Position numbers and translations under genes: made by a program. A stretch of 6,437 nucleotides of DNA. Origin: Candidatus Falkowiibacteriota bacterium (GTDB lineage: Archaea > Iainarchaeota > Iainarchaeia > Iainarchaeales > GCA-2688035). The notes below the pieces were generated by a model. That model saw only the letters and a program-made list of their open reading frames with translations, was not told the origin of the DNA and ran no database searches. Below, in pieces: positions 1-5,917 of this stretch (position 1 is the first letter of the stretch; each line of letters opens with the position of its first letter). The stretch is taken from positions 1 to 6,437 of the forward strand of contig JAFCBY010000086.1 in NCBI GenBank assembly GCA_017610485.1. Direction: 5' to 3'.

Positions 1-255
1 GGTTATGCTTGGGGCTGTTTTGTCTATGTTTATTTCTTCTGTTGTTATGGTTGTTGTGTTTCCTGCTTGGTCTGTTGCTGTGCCTGTTGTTGTTTGTGCT
101 GTTCCTTCTGTTGTTATTGTGGTGTCTGGTGTGCAGTCTGCTATTCCTGATGTTGCATCTGTGCATTCAAAGTTTATTGTTACGTCGCTATTGTTCCAGC
201 CGTTTGTGTTTGCTTCTGGTGTTTTTGTGTAGGTTATGCTTGGCGCGGTTTTGTC
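1..255 (-). repeat. 231-bp tandem Ig-domain repeat unit
   Basis: Plus-strand bases 1-24 match 232-255 at 22 of 24 positions, both beginning GGTTATGCTTGG. In the minus-strand protein this is the IDKTAPSIT boundary motif recurring every 77 residues. The window holds one full period and the edge of the next, so more copies probably follow to the left. Between the boundary motifs the two domains have diverged. Confidence 0.7.
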
Positions 256-1080
256 AATGCTGACATCCTGGCTTTTCGCCTCTTCAACATTGCCGGAATC
301 GTCGGTTGACCTGAAGTAAATCGTTGAGGCACCCTCATCGCTAATCATGAAAGGAGCATTGTAATCAGTCCAGCTTGCGCCGTCAAGACTGTATTCTGTT
401 GAGGCAACCGTTCCGCCCTCGTCTGTTGCTTCTAAGGTTACTTCTACGTCTGAAACATACCAGGTGTTGTTGCCATCTGTTCCTGAAAGGGTGATTGTGG
501 TAACCGGTGCAACTTCGTCCTGTGGTGGCTCTTCCCCTGGCACGAATGGCTCTGCAAGCGGCAAATTGTCCTGGCCGCCTGTGAAGTAGTGCACTGTGTC
601 GGCAAAGCCGTCGCTGTCTGAATCTGTGTTGTCGTGGTCATCCCAATAGTTGCCGCCTGTTGGCGCGGCAAGGTTGAAGATGTTTCCTGTGCCGTTGTTG
701 TATGCTTGGTAGTATGTGTTCCCGAGGAAATTGTTGTTTACTACTGTGTTGTAATTTGAGCCGGTATAGAAAATCAGCCCGTAGTCATTATCTAATGTGG
801 TATTCTCTCTAATCTGGTTGTACTCTGAATTTAGGAAAAGTAGGATTCCTACAAAGGTGTTCAAATTGGTTTTATTTCCTTTTATGGTACTATTTTTTGA
901 GTTGTATAATTGAATGCCATAATAACTGCCTGATGCTGTGTTGTCTGTTATTGTGCTGTTGTCGCAATCAAATAAAATTATTGCTGCTGAAAAGTTTTCA
1001 ACATTCACATTTTTGATTTGAGAAAATACTGCGTGGTCTGAAAGACCCGCAGTCACTATTTTTTTAACCCTGAATAACCT
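1..1080 (-). pseudogene. Truncated NosD-like beta-helix protein with tandem Ig-like domains (partial)
   Basis: The minus-strand frame is open from position 1128 to the left edge (376 codons) but has no ATG before about 348, and the reading begins mid-domain, so the 5' end is missing. From about 1080 to 550 there are asparagine-rich beta-helix rungs (for example DNSTITDN, NSKNSTIKGN, NNFLGNTYY), closing with GGNYWDDHDNTDSDSDGFADT-like sequence typical of the end of NosD-type repeats. A Pro/Glu linker (PGEEPPQDE) leads into Ig-like domains of the OmpL47/Big type: one at about 516-235 (TTITLSGTDG, STEYSLDG, DDSGNVEE, SIDKTAPSIT) and a second to the left edge with a Cys pair (FEC, ADC). Many NXS/T sequons fit an exported, possibly glycosylated surface protein. 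No signal peptide is present because that end is lost at the IS junction. The C-terminus lies outside the window. It could instead be a live gene using an internal GTG (1056), but that would leave it without an export signal. Confidence 0.8.
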
Positions 1081-1090
1081 TCTTCTTCTA

Positions 1091-1100
1091 TCGCGCGCGA
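1091..1100. repeat. Alternating CG palindrome at IS left boundary
   Basis: TCGCGCGCGA is a perfect 10-bp palindrome that overlaps the first two bases of the left-end hairpin (1099-1118), so the two foldings exclude one another. It lies at or just inside the presumed left end of the element. Confidence 0.5.
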
Positions 1101-1118
1101 CACCGCTTACGCGGTGTC
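1099..1118. repeat. IS left-end hairpin
   Basis: GACACCGC, loop TTAC, GCGGTGTC: a perfect 8-bp stem with a 4-base loop, ending 6 bases before the tnpA ATG. This is the expected position and form of the left-end hairpin that TnpA binds in IS200/IS605 elements. Its 3' arm contains GGTG (1113-1116), the only Shine-Dalgarno-like stretch ahead of the transposase start. The hairpin could therefore also limit translation, as described for IS200. Confidence 0.75.
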
Positions 1119-1124
1119 CTTTAA

Positions 1125-1583
1125 ATGGCTATGGTAAATGTTTTAAGTAGCGGTAGCTGTAAAAAGGAAAAGGTTGATACGCGGAACAACTGGGTTACGT
1201 TCATGTTCAAGACAAAGTGTGCGTTCCAGTGTTTCAGGAAGCAATCTCATATTGACACATGTATTGAGGCTTTTCGAGAGTTTGAGGCGCAAGGTTTTGA
1301 GTTTGGTGAGATTGGTTTCGGTGGCAACCATGCTCACTTTAGGGTAAATATTCCGAAGCGTTATAGTGTCATGGTTGCTGAAATAATGTTGAAGTCCAGG
1401 AGCGCGAAGCGCATCTTTGAGAACCATTCTGGTTTCAGGAAAAGATATCCTCGCGGTTCTTTCTGGTCAGGATACGAGCATCATCAGTCAATAGGGGAGC
1501 AGAACATGGAACAGTCAGATGATTATATCAGGAGCCAGCAGGAACATCACAACGTGCAGATTGTAGATGACCGGCAAACATAG
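1125..1583 (+). CDS. tnpA: IS200/IS605-family Y1 transposase TnpA
   Basis: The product is a 152-residue HUH single-strand transposase, close to the usual 130-155 for the family. The metal-binding HUH motif is GGNHAHF, with H69 and H71. The nucleophilic tyrosine is Y134 in SDDYIRSQ on the C-terminal helix. Conserved family blocks are also present: FGEIGFGG (60-67), IPKRYSV (76-82), LKSRSAKRIFE (89-99), and FRKRYPRGSFWSGYEHHQSIG (104-124, given here as its key residues F104, W114, G116, H119-H120). It acts as a dimer that nicks and joins element ends on single-stranded DNA. The ATG at 1125 is used, and ATG 1131 is an alternative. The only SD-like sequence (GGTG at 1113) is buried in the left-end hairpin. 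The N-terminal ~20 residues precede the first family strand (NWVTFMFKTK) and may be an extension or a sign that translation starts later. All catalytic residues are intact, so it is probably active. Confidence 0.93.
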   Translation: MAMVNVLSSGSCKKEKVDTRNNWVTFMFKTKCAFQCFRKQSHIDTCIEAFREFEAQGFEFGEIGFGGNHAHFRVNIPKRYSVMVAEIMLKSRSAKRIFENHSGFRKRYPRGSFWSGYEHHQSIGEQNMEQSDDYIRSQQEHHNVQIVDDRQT

Positions 1584-1586
1584 TTA

Positions 1587-1605
1587 TCGGCGTTTTAAGC
1601 GCCGA
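1587..1605. repeat. IS right-region hairpin 1
   Basis: TCGGCG pairs with CGCCGA. The stem is extended inward by a T-G wobble and a T-A pair, leaving a 3-base loop. It starts 3 bases after the tnpA stop codon. It may act as an mRNA 3'-end structure or as part of the element's structured right end. Confidence 0.6.
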
Positions 1606-1617
1606 GTGGGGGTACGG

Positions 1618-1643
1618 CAAGCCCGAACCCAAGTGAGGGCTTG
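1618..1643. repeat. IS right-region hairpin 2
   Basis: CAAGCCC and GGGCTTG form a perfect 7-bp stem around a 12-base loop. It is the middle one of three hairpins between the transposase stop codon and the element's right end. Confidence 0.6.
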
Positions 1644-1669
1644 ACGGGGGAGCGAGGCGCAAGGGGGTT

Positions 1670-1690
1670 ATAGGGGGCGAAGCCCCCTAT
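1670..1690. repeat. IS right-end hairpin
   Basis: ATAGGGGGC, loop GAA, GCCCCCTAT: a perfect 9-bp stem and the strongest fold in the element. Its position immediately before the point where radical SAM coding sequence resumes marks it as the right-end hairpin recognised by TnpA. The G-rich run just 5' of it (GGGGGTT, 1663-1669) is where the guide sequence should lie, but the pairing with a cleavage site cannot be established from one copy. Confidence 0.75.
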
Positions 1691-1698
1691 CCCATTGT

Positions 1699-3195
1699 AT
1701 TCTTTTTCTGCCAAAGCCAAGAAAGCACACCTTCAGTTCGACCATTCCTGTGGCTTTGCTGAGGCTTGCCTCAATGCTGGACCGGTCAAAATACGACCCG
1801 AAGATAATTACCGCAACCCCAAAATACAATTATGAGCAAAAAATTGTTGACGAGTCCAAGGACGCGCTCTGCCTTGCCGTTGGCGTCCTGACAGGCCATG
1901 ACATTGAGGAGGCAATCAACGTCATCAAAAAGGTTAGGAAGGCAAATCCAAAGCTGCCAATAATCTGGGGCAGCTGGCATGCAAGCATCTTCCCGCAGCA
2001 GACGCTTGAAAGCGAACACGCCGACATTATCGTAAACGGGCAGGGGGAACTCACCTTCAAAGAGCTTGTTGAAACCCTTGACAAAAAGGCACCGCTCAAA
2101 GGCGTTCTGGGGAGTTCGTTCAAGAAAAACGGAAAAATAATCCACAACCAGCCAAGGCCTTTCGAGGACATAAACAAGTTTCCGGAGCTGCCCTACGATC
2201 TGATTGACATTGAAAATTATGTTGACAATTTTGACGGACTTCGCGCAATGTTTTATGTGACAAGCCAGAGATGCCCTTTCTCCTGCAAGTACTGTGCCGA
2301 GCCAATGGTCTTCAAGCAGAGGTGGTCTGCCCTTTCCAACGACCGCATTCTCAAGGACTGGAAATTCTTTGCAGAAAAGCACAACATTGAGTTCATCATA
2401 ATCGGCGATGACAACTTTTTTATTGGAGAGGCCCGCGTCAGGGACTTTTGCGAAAAGCTCATCAAGATGAAGCTTCCCTTGAAATGGGGCCGGGTTTCAG
2501 GCCGGGTGAGGCAAATGCTTGCCTTCAAGGACGAGACCTGGCAGCTGATTAAGGATTCCGGCTTAACAGACATCCAGATCGGGGCCGAGTCAGGCCTGCA
2601 GGAAGTCCTTGACTTTGTCAACAAGCAGATGACCGTTGATGAGGTTGTCCGGTTTATTGAGAAGACACGGCAGTTTGGCATCAAGGCCACTCCTGCATTG
2701 ATCCTGGGCCTGCCAACCGATAAGTTCAAGGGCGTTCCAGACAAGGAGATTCAAAGGCAGCTTGACAGGCAGTGGAATGCAATGTTTGACTTGCTTGACC
2801 GCTGCTATGGCCAGCATTGCGACTATGATGAAATCAGGCTGTTTGCCTACGACCCATATCCAGGAAACCCATTGTACGACTTGTCCTGCGAGCTTGGTTT
2901 CCAAGCCCCGGAAAACCTTGAGGGCTGGTCTGTCATAAGGCCCGCTCCCTGGATTCCGGACAAGCTGCGTGAAAGGATTAAGATGCTTCAATACTTTTTG
3001 TTCCCCTACGCAAGGGACGCTTATCAAGACAGGCACATAAAGAAGTTCAAGCTCTTGCAGAAATTCTTCCACAAGAGCGCGCAGTGGAGATGGAAGCACC
3101 GATTTTTTGCCCTGCCAATAGAATACAAGATGTATCGCGCTTACACAGCTGCAAGAACAATGCTGACTGGGAAGAGCGCTACGGAACACCAGTAA
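1699..3195 (+). CDS. B12-binding-domain radical SAM protein, 5' end lost at IS junction
   Basis: This is a COG1032-type enzyme with a cobalamin-binding-like Rossmann domain followed by a radical SAM domain (BchE/HpnR-like architecture). Residues are numbered from the GTG at 1750, giving 481 aa. WGSWHASIFP (73-82) and NGQGE (96-100) mark the first domain. C175, C179 and C182 in RCPFSCKYC bind the [4Fe-4S] cluster, GDDNF (219-223) follows, and IGAESG (277-282) lies in the SAM-binding core. The C-terminal ~60 residues are very basic and aromatic. No canonical DxHxxG is seen, so cobalamin binding would be His-off, if it occurs. The frame is open back to 1645 and reads ILFLPKPRKHTFSSTIP from 1699, which is the expected first strand (usually MK-ILF...). 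The GTG at 1750 is therefore internal, and the true ATG appears to have been replaced by the element. Only ATT (1699), CTG (1708) or GTG (1750) could start it. The substrate is unknown; family members methylate or rearrange lipids, tetrapyrroles and antibiotics. It converges with the next gene. Confidence 0.85.
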   Translation: MLFLPKPRKHTFSSTIPVALLRLASMLDRSKYDPKIITATPKYNYEQKIVDESKDALCLAVGVLTGHDIEEAINVIKKVRKANPKLPIIWGSWHASIFPQQTLESEHADIIVNGQGELTFKELVETLDKKAPLKGVLGSSFKKNGKIIHNQPRPFEDINKFPELPYDLIDIENYVDNFDGLRAMFYVTSQRCPFSCKYCAEPMVFKQRWSALSNDRILKDWKFFAEKHNIEFIIIGDDNFFIGEARVRDFCEKLIKMKLPLKWGRVSGRVRQMLAFKDETWQLIKDSGLTDIQIGAESGLQEVLDFVNKQMTVDEVVRFIEKTRQFGIKATPALILGLPTDKFKGVPDKEIQRQLDRQWNAMFDLLDRCYGQHCDYDEIRLFAYDPYPGNPLYDLSCELGFQAPENLEGWSVIRPAPWIPDKLRERIKMLQYFLFPYARDAYQDRHIKKFKLLQKFFHKSAQWRWKHRFFALPIEYKMYRAYTAARTMLTGKSATEHQ

Positions 3196-3206
3196 GTAGC
3201 ATTCTA

Positions 3207-3213
3207 TTTTTTT
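3207..3213 (+). terminator. Oligo-T tract after radical SAM gene
   Basis: Seven consecutive T on the plus strand lie 12 bases after the TAA stop, with no stem before them. Archaeal RNA polymerase terminates at such T-runs without a hairpin. The tract sits in the 20-bp gap between two convergent genes. No equivalent T-run is seen here on the minus strand for the opposing operon. Confidence 0.45.
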
Positions 3214-3215
3214 CC

Positions 3216-4622
3216 TCAGACATTCAGAACCGCAAACAGGCCCTTTGCCATTATCTTGACGTCTTCTATGCCCCTTATTGAGAGAAGCCTTTGGAGGGCG
3301 TAGCTTGGCCTCAGGTAAAAGCTTCTGTAGGCCTTTTGGTGTAGGCTGATGACCTCGTCCTTTGTCAAAGATTTTGGCACATAGATTGGCTTGTTTGACA
3401 GGTTGAAGTCTGTAAGCATTCTGCTTCTCCAGTATAGCGGGTCTTCAAGACCATTCTCTTTGACAATCTGGTCGTATGCGTCTGTGCCAGGAAACGGAAC
3501 GAATAGGGAGAATGTTGCAAGCTTTGGGTTGAGTTCCTTTGCAAACTTGATGGTTTTCTCAATATCCTTTTTTGTCTCGCTAGGGAGGCCCATCATGAAG
3601 TAGGCCAGCATGTTGAGGCCGACCTTGTGCGTTTTCTTAACTGTTTGCCTTGCTTGTTCAAGGGTAATGCTTTTTCTCATATAATCGAGCATTCTCTGGC
3701 TTCCACTCTCAATGCCGTAGGCAATGCAGTCACAGCCAGCTCCCTTCAATGCGTTGAGAATGTCATCGTCCACGCAATCAACCCTTGCCTCGCAACTGAA
3801 GGTTAAGTCATGCTTCCTTTCCTTGAGTAGGTCACAGATTTTGAGAACGCGCTTCTTGTTAACAGTGAAGTTGTCGTCCCAAATGCCTATGTCTCTTGCG
3901 CCATACTTTTCAACCAGCAGGTCTATTTCCTGCAAAACCCTTTCAGGCGAATGCGCTCTAAAGCCACGGCCAAAGGTCTGCTTGTGGCAGTAGAAGCAGT
4001 TGAAGGGGCAGCCTCTGCTTGTGATTATGCCGTGTGACGGCTGCCTTTTTGTCCTGGAGTCGCTGCCCTTGTACAGTCCCATTTTCAGGAGGTGTCTTGC
4101 AGGCAACGGAATGTCGTCAACATTCTTTATAAGGGGCCTTTCGCCGGTAAATTTGATCTGCTTCCCTTTCCTAAAATACAGGCCCGCAACATTGTCGACA
4201 TCCTTTCCCATCTCAATTGCTTCAATCAAATCCCTTGAAGTGTACTCGCCCTCCCCTGAAACCAAAAAGTCTATGGGGGCTGCCTCAAACACCATTTTTG
4301 GGACCGAGGTTGCATGCGGGCCTCCAAACACTATGGGAATGTCGGTTGCCTCCCTTAGCTTCCTAATGGTTTCAAAGGCTCTCTTTGCAAAGCCTGTGTA
4401 GGCGCTCATGCCCACCAGGTCAAAGTACTTTGCCCTTTTTACGACCTCATCTATCGTCATTTTCTCTGCTATGCCGTCAAGTATTTCCACCCGGTGACCC
4501 CCTTGCTCGAGAACTGCGGCAATGTAGGCAAGGCCAAATGGCTCAACTACTGCCTCAACGCCGGCCTCTTCTCTGTAAAGGTCTGAACTTGAGACCGGTG
4601 GATTCAGCAAAAGAACTCTCAT
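3216..4622 (-). CDS. B12-binding-domain radical SAM protein
   Basis: This is a complete 468-residue COG1032-type protein. An N-terminal cobalamin-binding-like Rossmann domain spans about 1-140: MRVLLLNPP first strand, EPFGLAYIAAVLE helix, FGGPHAT at 99-105, SGEGE at 122-126. The radical SAM domain spans about 195-410: RGCPFNCFYC, with C205, C209 and C212 as cluster ligands; IWDDNF at 247-252; GIESGS at 303-308; MMGLPSET at 343-350. The C-terminal tail has an FYLRPSY motif. The canonical DxHxxG histidine is not visible. The ATG at 4622 is chosen because MRVLLLNPP is the standard family N-terminus and an AAAGG site sits 8 bases ahead. It lies 11 bp after the membrane glycosyltransferase and is probably cotranscribed with it, which suggests modification of a lipid, lipid-linked sugar or glycan. 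The reaction is unknown; methyl transfer to an unactivated carbon, ring formation and rearrangement are all possible for the family. Confidence 0.93.
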   Translation of the reverse strand: MRVLLLNPPVSSSDLYREEAGVEAVVEPFGLAYIAAVLEQGGHRVEILDGIAEKMTIDEVVKRAKYFDLVGMSAYTGFAKRAFETIRKLREATDIPIVFGGPHATSVPKMVFEAAPIDFLVSGEGEYTSRDLIEAIEMGKDVDNVAGLYFRKGKQIKFTGERPLIKNVDDIPLPARHLLKMGLYKGSDSRTKRQPSHGIITSRGCPFNCFYCHKQTFGRGFRAHSPERVLQEIDLLVEKYGARDIGIWDDNFTVNKKRVLKICDLLKERKHDLTFSCEARVDCVDDDILNALKGAGCDCIAYGIESGSQRMLDYMRKSITLEQARQTVKKTHKVGLNMLAYFMMGLPSETKKDIEKTIKFAKELNPKLATFSLFVPFPGTDAYDQIVKENGLEDPLYWRSRMLTDFNLSNKPIYVPKSLTKDEVISLHQKAYRSFYLRPSYALQRLLSIRGIEDVKIMAKGLFAVLNV

Positions 4623-4630
4623 AAAAAAAA
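4623..4630 (-). terminator. Oligo-T tract between cotranscribed genes
   Basis: On the coding (minus) strand, eight consecutive T fill the space between the AAAGG site and the ATG of the downstream radical SAM gene. A run this long resembles an archaeal terminator and could cause partial termination, lowering expression of the distal gene. It could equally be a neutral spacer. The call as a terminator is tentative. Confidence 0.25.
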
Positions 4631-4635
4631 CCTTT
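4631..4635 (-). promoter_or_regulatory. Ribosome binding site overlapping upstream stop codon
   Basis: AAAGG on the minus strand overlaps the TAA stop of the glycosyltransferase gene (4636-4634) and lies 8 bases before the ATG at 4622. The overlap suggests translational coupling between the two genes. Confidence 0.5.
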
Positions 4636-5917
4636 AGGGAATTGGCCAGGGCACTTGTGGCAAAACGGTGTAATGATTAATTAAGAGAACTAAATCAAAA
4701 TAAAGCAAGCAGATTAGCAAAAGGGAAAGGCTGTAGCTTGCCCCCTTTGGCATTGAAACAGCCTTCCAGAATCCTTTTTGGCCAATTACGAGGAAAAGCA
4801 TTGCAAAGGCAATTGTTTCGAAGAAAAGCCTGGCATCGGGAAAGAACCAACTAGTGTTCAGGTAAGTGAAGGAAGCAAAGCTCAGAAGGAAGGCGACTCC
4901 GAGGAAAACCAGGGAAATTTCCCGTTTTTCCAGCTCAGTTTTCTTAAAGCTTAAGGCATTTTCTGTCATTTTCAGCAGCCTTTGCCTCCTCTGCCAGGCC
5001 AAAAAGGCAATGCCAAGAGCAGAAAACAAGGTTATTAAGCCAAAAAGTGCAAAGAACCAGATTCTATAGTTTGGAATGAATGCCACGCCATATTCTTGAA
5101 CCCAAACACCTGCAAACGTTCTGGTTAAGTCATAAACAAAGAGTTCAAGGCTCAGCCCAGAAATACTTTTTGCAGGCTGGACAATGAACGAGCCATAGAT
5201 AAGGAAATTCCTAAGCAAAATCGGGCCAAAAATTAGAAACGGGACAATGCATGCAGCCAATTTCTTAACTGCCTTTTCTGCTGATTCCCTAAAAAACCAG
5301 GCGTCGAATAGCAGGACCAATGGCAAAAGGGAAAGTGGAAGAAATTTTGTTATAACGGCAAGGCCAAAGAACAGTTGGGCGAGGAAAACCTGCTTTATCC
5401 CAAAGCCCTTCCTCAAAGCAAGCACGAAAAAGTAGGCTGAGAGCAAAACAAACAGCCAGTCGAGGGGGGCGTTGTTTACAGTGCTGCTTACCACAATATG
5501 GGTTGGCAGGAGTGCAACAATTGCTGTAGTCAAAAGAATTGTGCCCTTGTTGCCTGAAACAAGCTTGAGGATTTTGTAGACGAGGAAAACGCCTGCTGTT
5601 CCTGCCAAAACATTGAACAGTCTGAGCAAATGGATTATGTCCGAAACAGGCAATCCCTTAATTGGGCTGTAGAGAAAAGAGTTCGCAAGGTAGTAAAGCG
5701 GGGGCTGGTAAATGGAAACATAATTCAAAGTGCCTGCCACATCCTCCTGCGTCAGCTCTGTTAAAGCTTTTTCGCCCTCCAACTGCACTATAAAATTGTA
5801 GTGGCTTGGCTCGTCGGGACCTCCCCATATTGGCGCGGCTTGGCTTAGCACCAGCCTAAACACCAGTGCTGCAACAAGGATTGCAATAAGTGCCTTTTTC
5901 TCATTCAATTCAACCAC
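4634..5917 (-). CDS. Multi-pass membrane glycosyltransferase, GT39/GT-C type
   Basis: The protein has about 427 residues and around ten hydrophobic segments. The first (ALIAILVAALVFRLVL, 9-24) is followed by an extracytoplasmic loop with GGPDEPSHYNF, where D35-E36 match the acidic catalytic motif of GT-C enzymes, and by IYQPPLYYL (69-77), the family's PPLYY signature. Such enzymes (PMT/ArnT relatives) move a sugar from a polyprenyl-phosphate carrier to protein, lipid or glycan on the outer face of the membrane. Further membrane spans include the LLPTHIVVSS, LDWLFVLLSAYFF and SLLLICLLYFDLVLL regions. A longer frame reaches ATG 6040 but would overlap the methyltransferase by about 130 bp with a hydrophilic, low-quality leader. 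GTG 5917 (8-bp overlap with the preceding stop codon) or TTG 5908 is more likely. Acceptor and donor sugars cannot be inferred, and a DUF2142-like membrane protein is the main alternative. Confidence 0.82.
   Translation of the reverse strand: MVELNEKKALIAILVAALVFRLVLSQAAPIWGGPDEPSHYNFIVQLEGEKALTELTQEDVAGTLNYVSIYQPPLYYLANSFLYSPIKGLPVSDIIHLLRLFNVLAGTAGVFLVYKILKLVSGNKGTILLTTAIVALLPTHIVVSSTVNNAPLDWLFVLLSAYFFVLALRKGFGIKQVFLAQLFFGLAVITKFLPLSLLPLVLLFDAWFFRESAEKAVKKLAACIVPFLIFGPILLRNFLIYGSFIVQPAKSISGLSLELFVYDLTRTFAGVWVQEYGVAFIPNYRIWFFALFGLITLFSALGIAFLAWQRRQRLLKMTENALSFKKTELEKREISLVFLGVAFLLSFASFTYLNTSWFFPDARLFFETIAFAMLFLVIGQKGFWKAVSMPKGASYSLSLLLICLLYFDLVLLINHYTVLPQVPWPIP

Larger units (their letters stand above)
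1090..1698 (+). mobile_element. IS200/IS605-family element, tnpA only (approximate ends)
   Basis: This is a roughly 600-bp unit holding a single Y1 transposase gene flanked by sub-terminal hairpins: 1099-1118 on the left and 1587-1605, 1618-1643 and 1670-1690 on the right. Family members move as single-stranded DNA, have no terminal inverted repeats, make no target duplication, and insert 3' of a short target motif. The exact cleavage points cannot be read here. The ends are bounded by where flanking coding sequence resumes: beta-helix codons to the left of about 1085, and radical SAM codons to the right from about 1699. No tnpB/IscB-like gene is present, so it is IS200-like in layout. Confidence 0.8.

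Noticed and set aside
5..263. Plus-strand hydrophobic Val/Leu/Cys-rich frames that look like membrane peptides
   Set aside because: The hydrophobicity is a by-product of the T/G-rich complement of ACA/GCA-rich Ig-domain codons on the minus strand.
444..671. 75-codon minus-strand reading frame inside the beta-helix/Ig gene
   Set aside because: The adjacent minus-strand frame gives a clear beta-helix plus Ig sequence over the same bases. This one is low-complexity Gln/Thr-rich with no recognisable domain.
1618..1690. CRISPR-like repeat array in the hairpin-rich region
   Set aside because: The three palindromes differ in sequence and are not a repeated unit with spacers. They fit IS200/IS605 right-end structure.
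1786..2382. 198-codon minus-strand frame opposite the first radical SAM gene
   Set aside because: It lies antisense to a protein with clear family motifs, has no recognisable domain, and is explained by codon composition.
2590..3189. 199-codon minus-strand frame opposite the 3' half of the first radical SAM gene
   Set aside because: It is antisense to conserved coding sequence, has no motif of its own, and has no start signal or operon context.
3190..3220. Bidirectional hairpin terminator between the convergent genes
   Set aside because: No stem can be formed in the 20-bp gap; only a plus-strand T-run is present.
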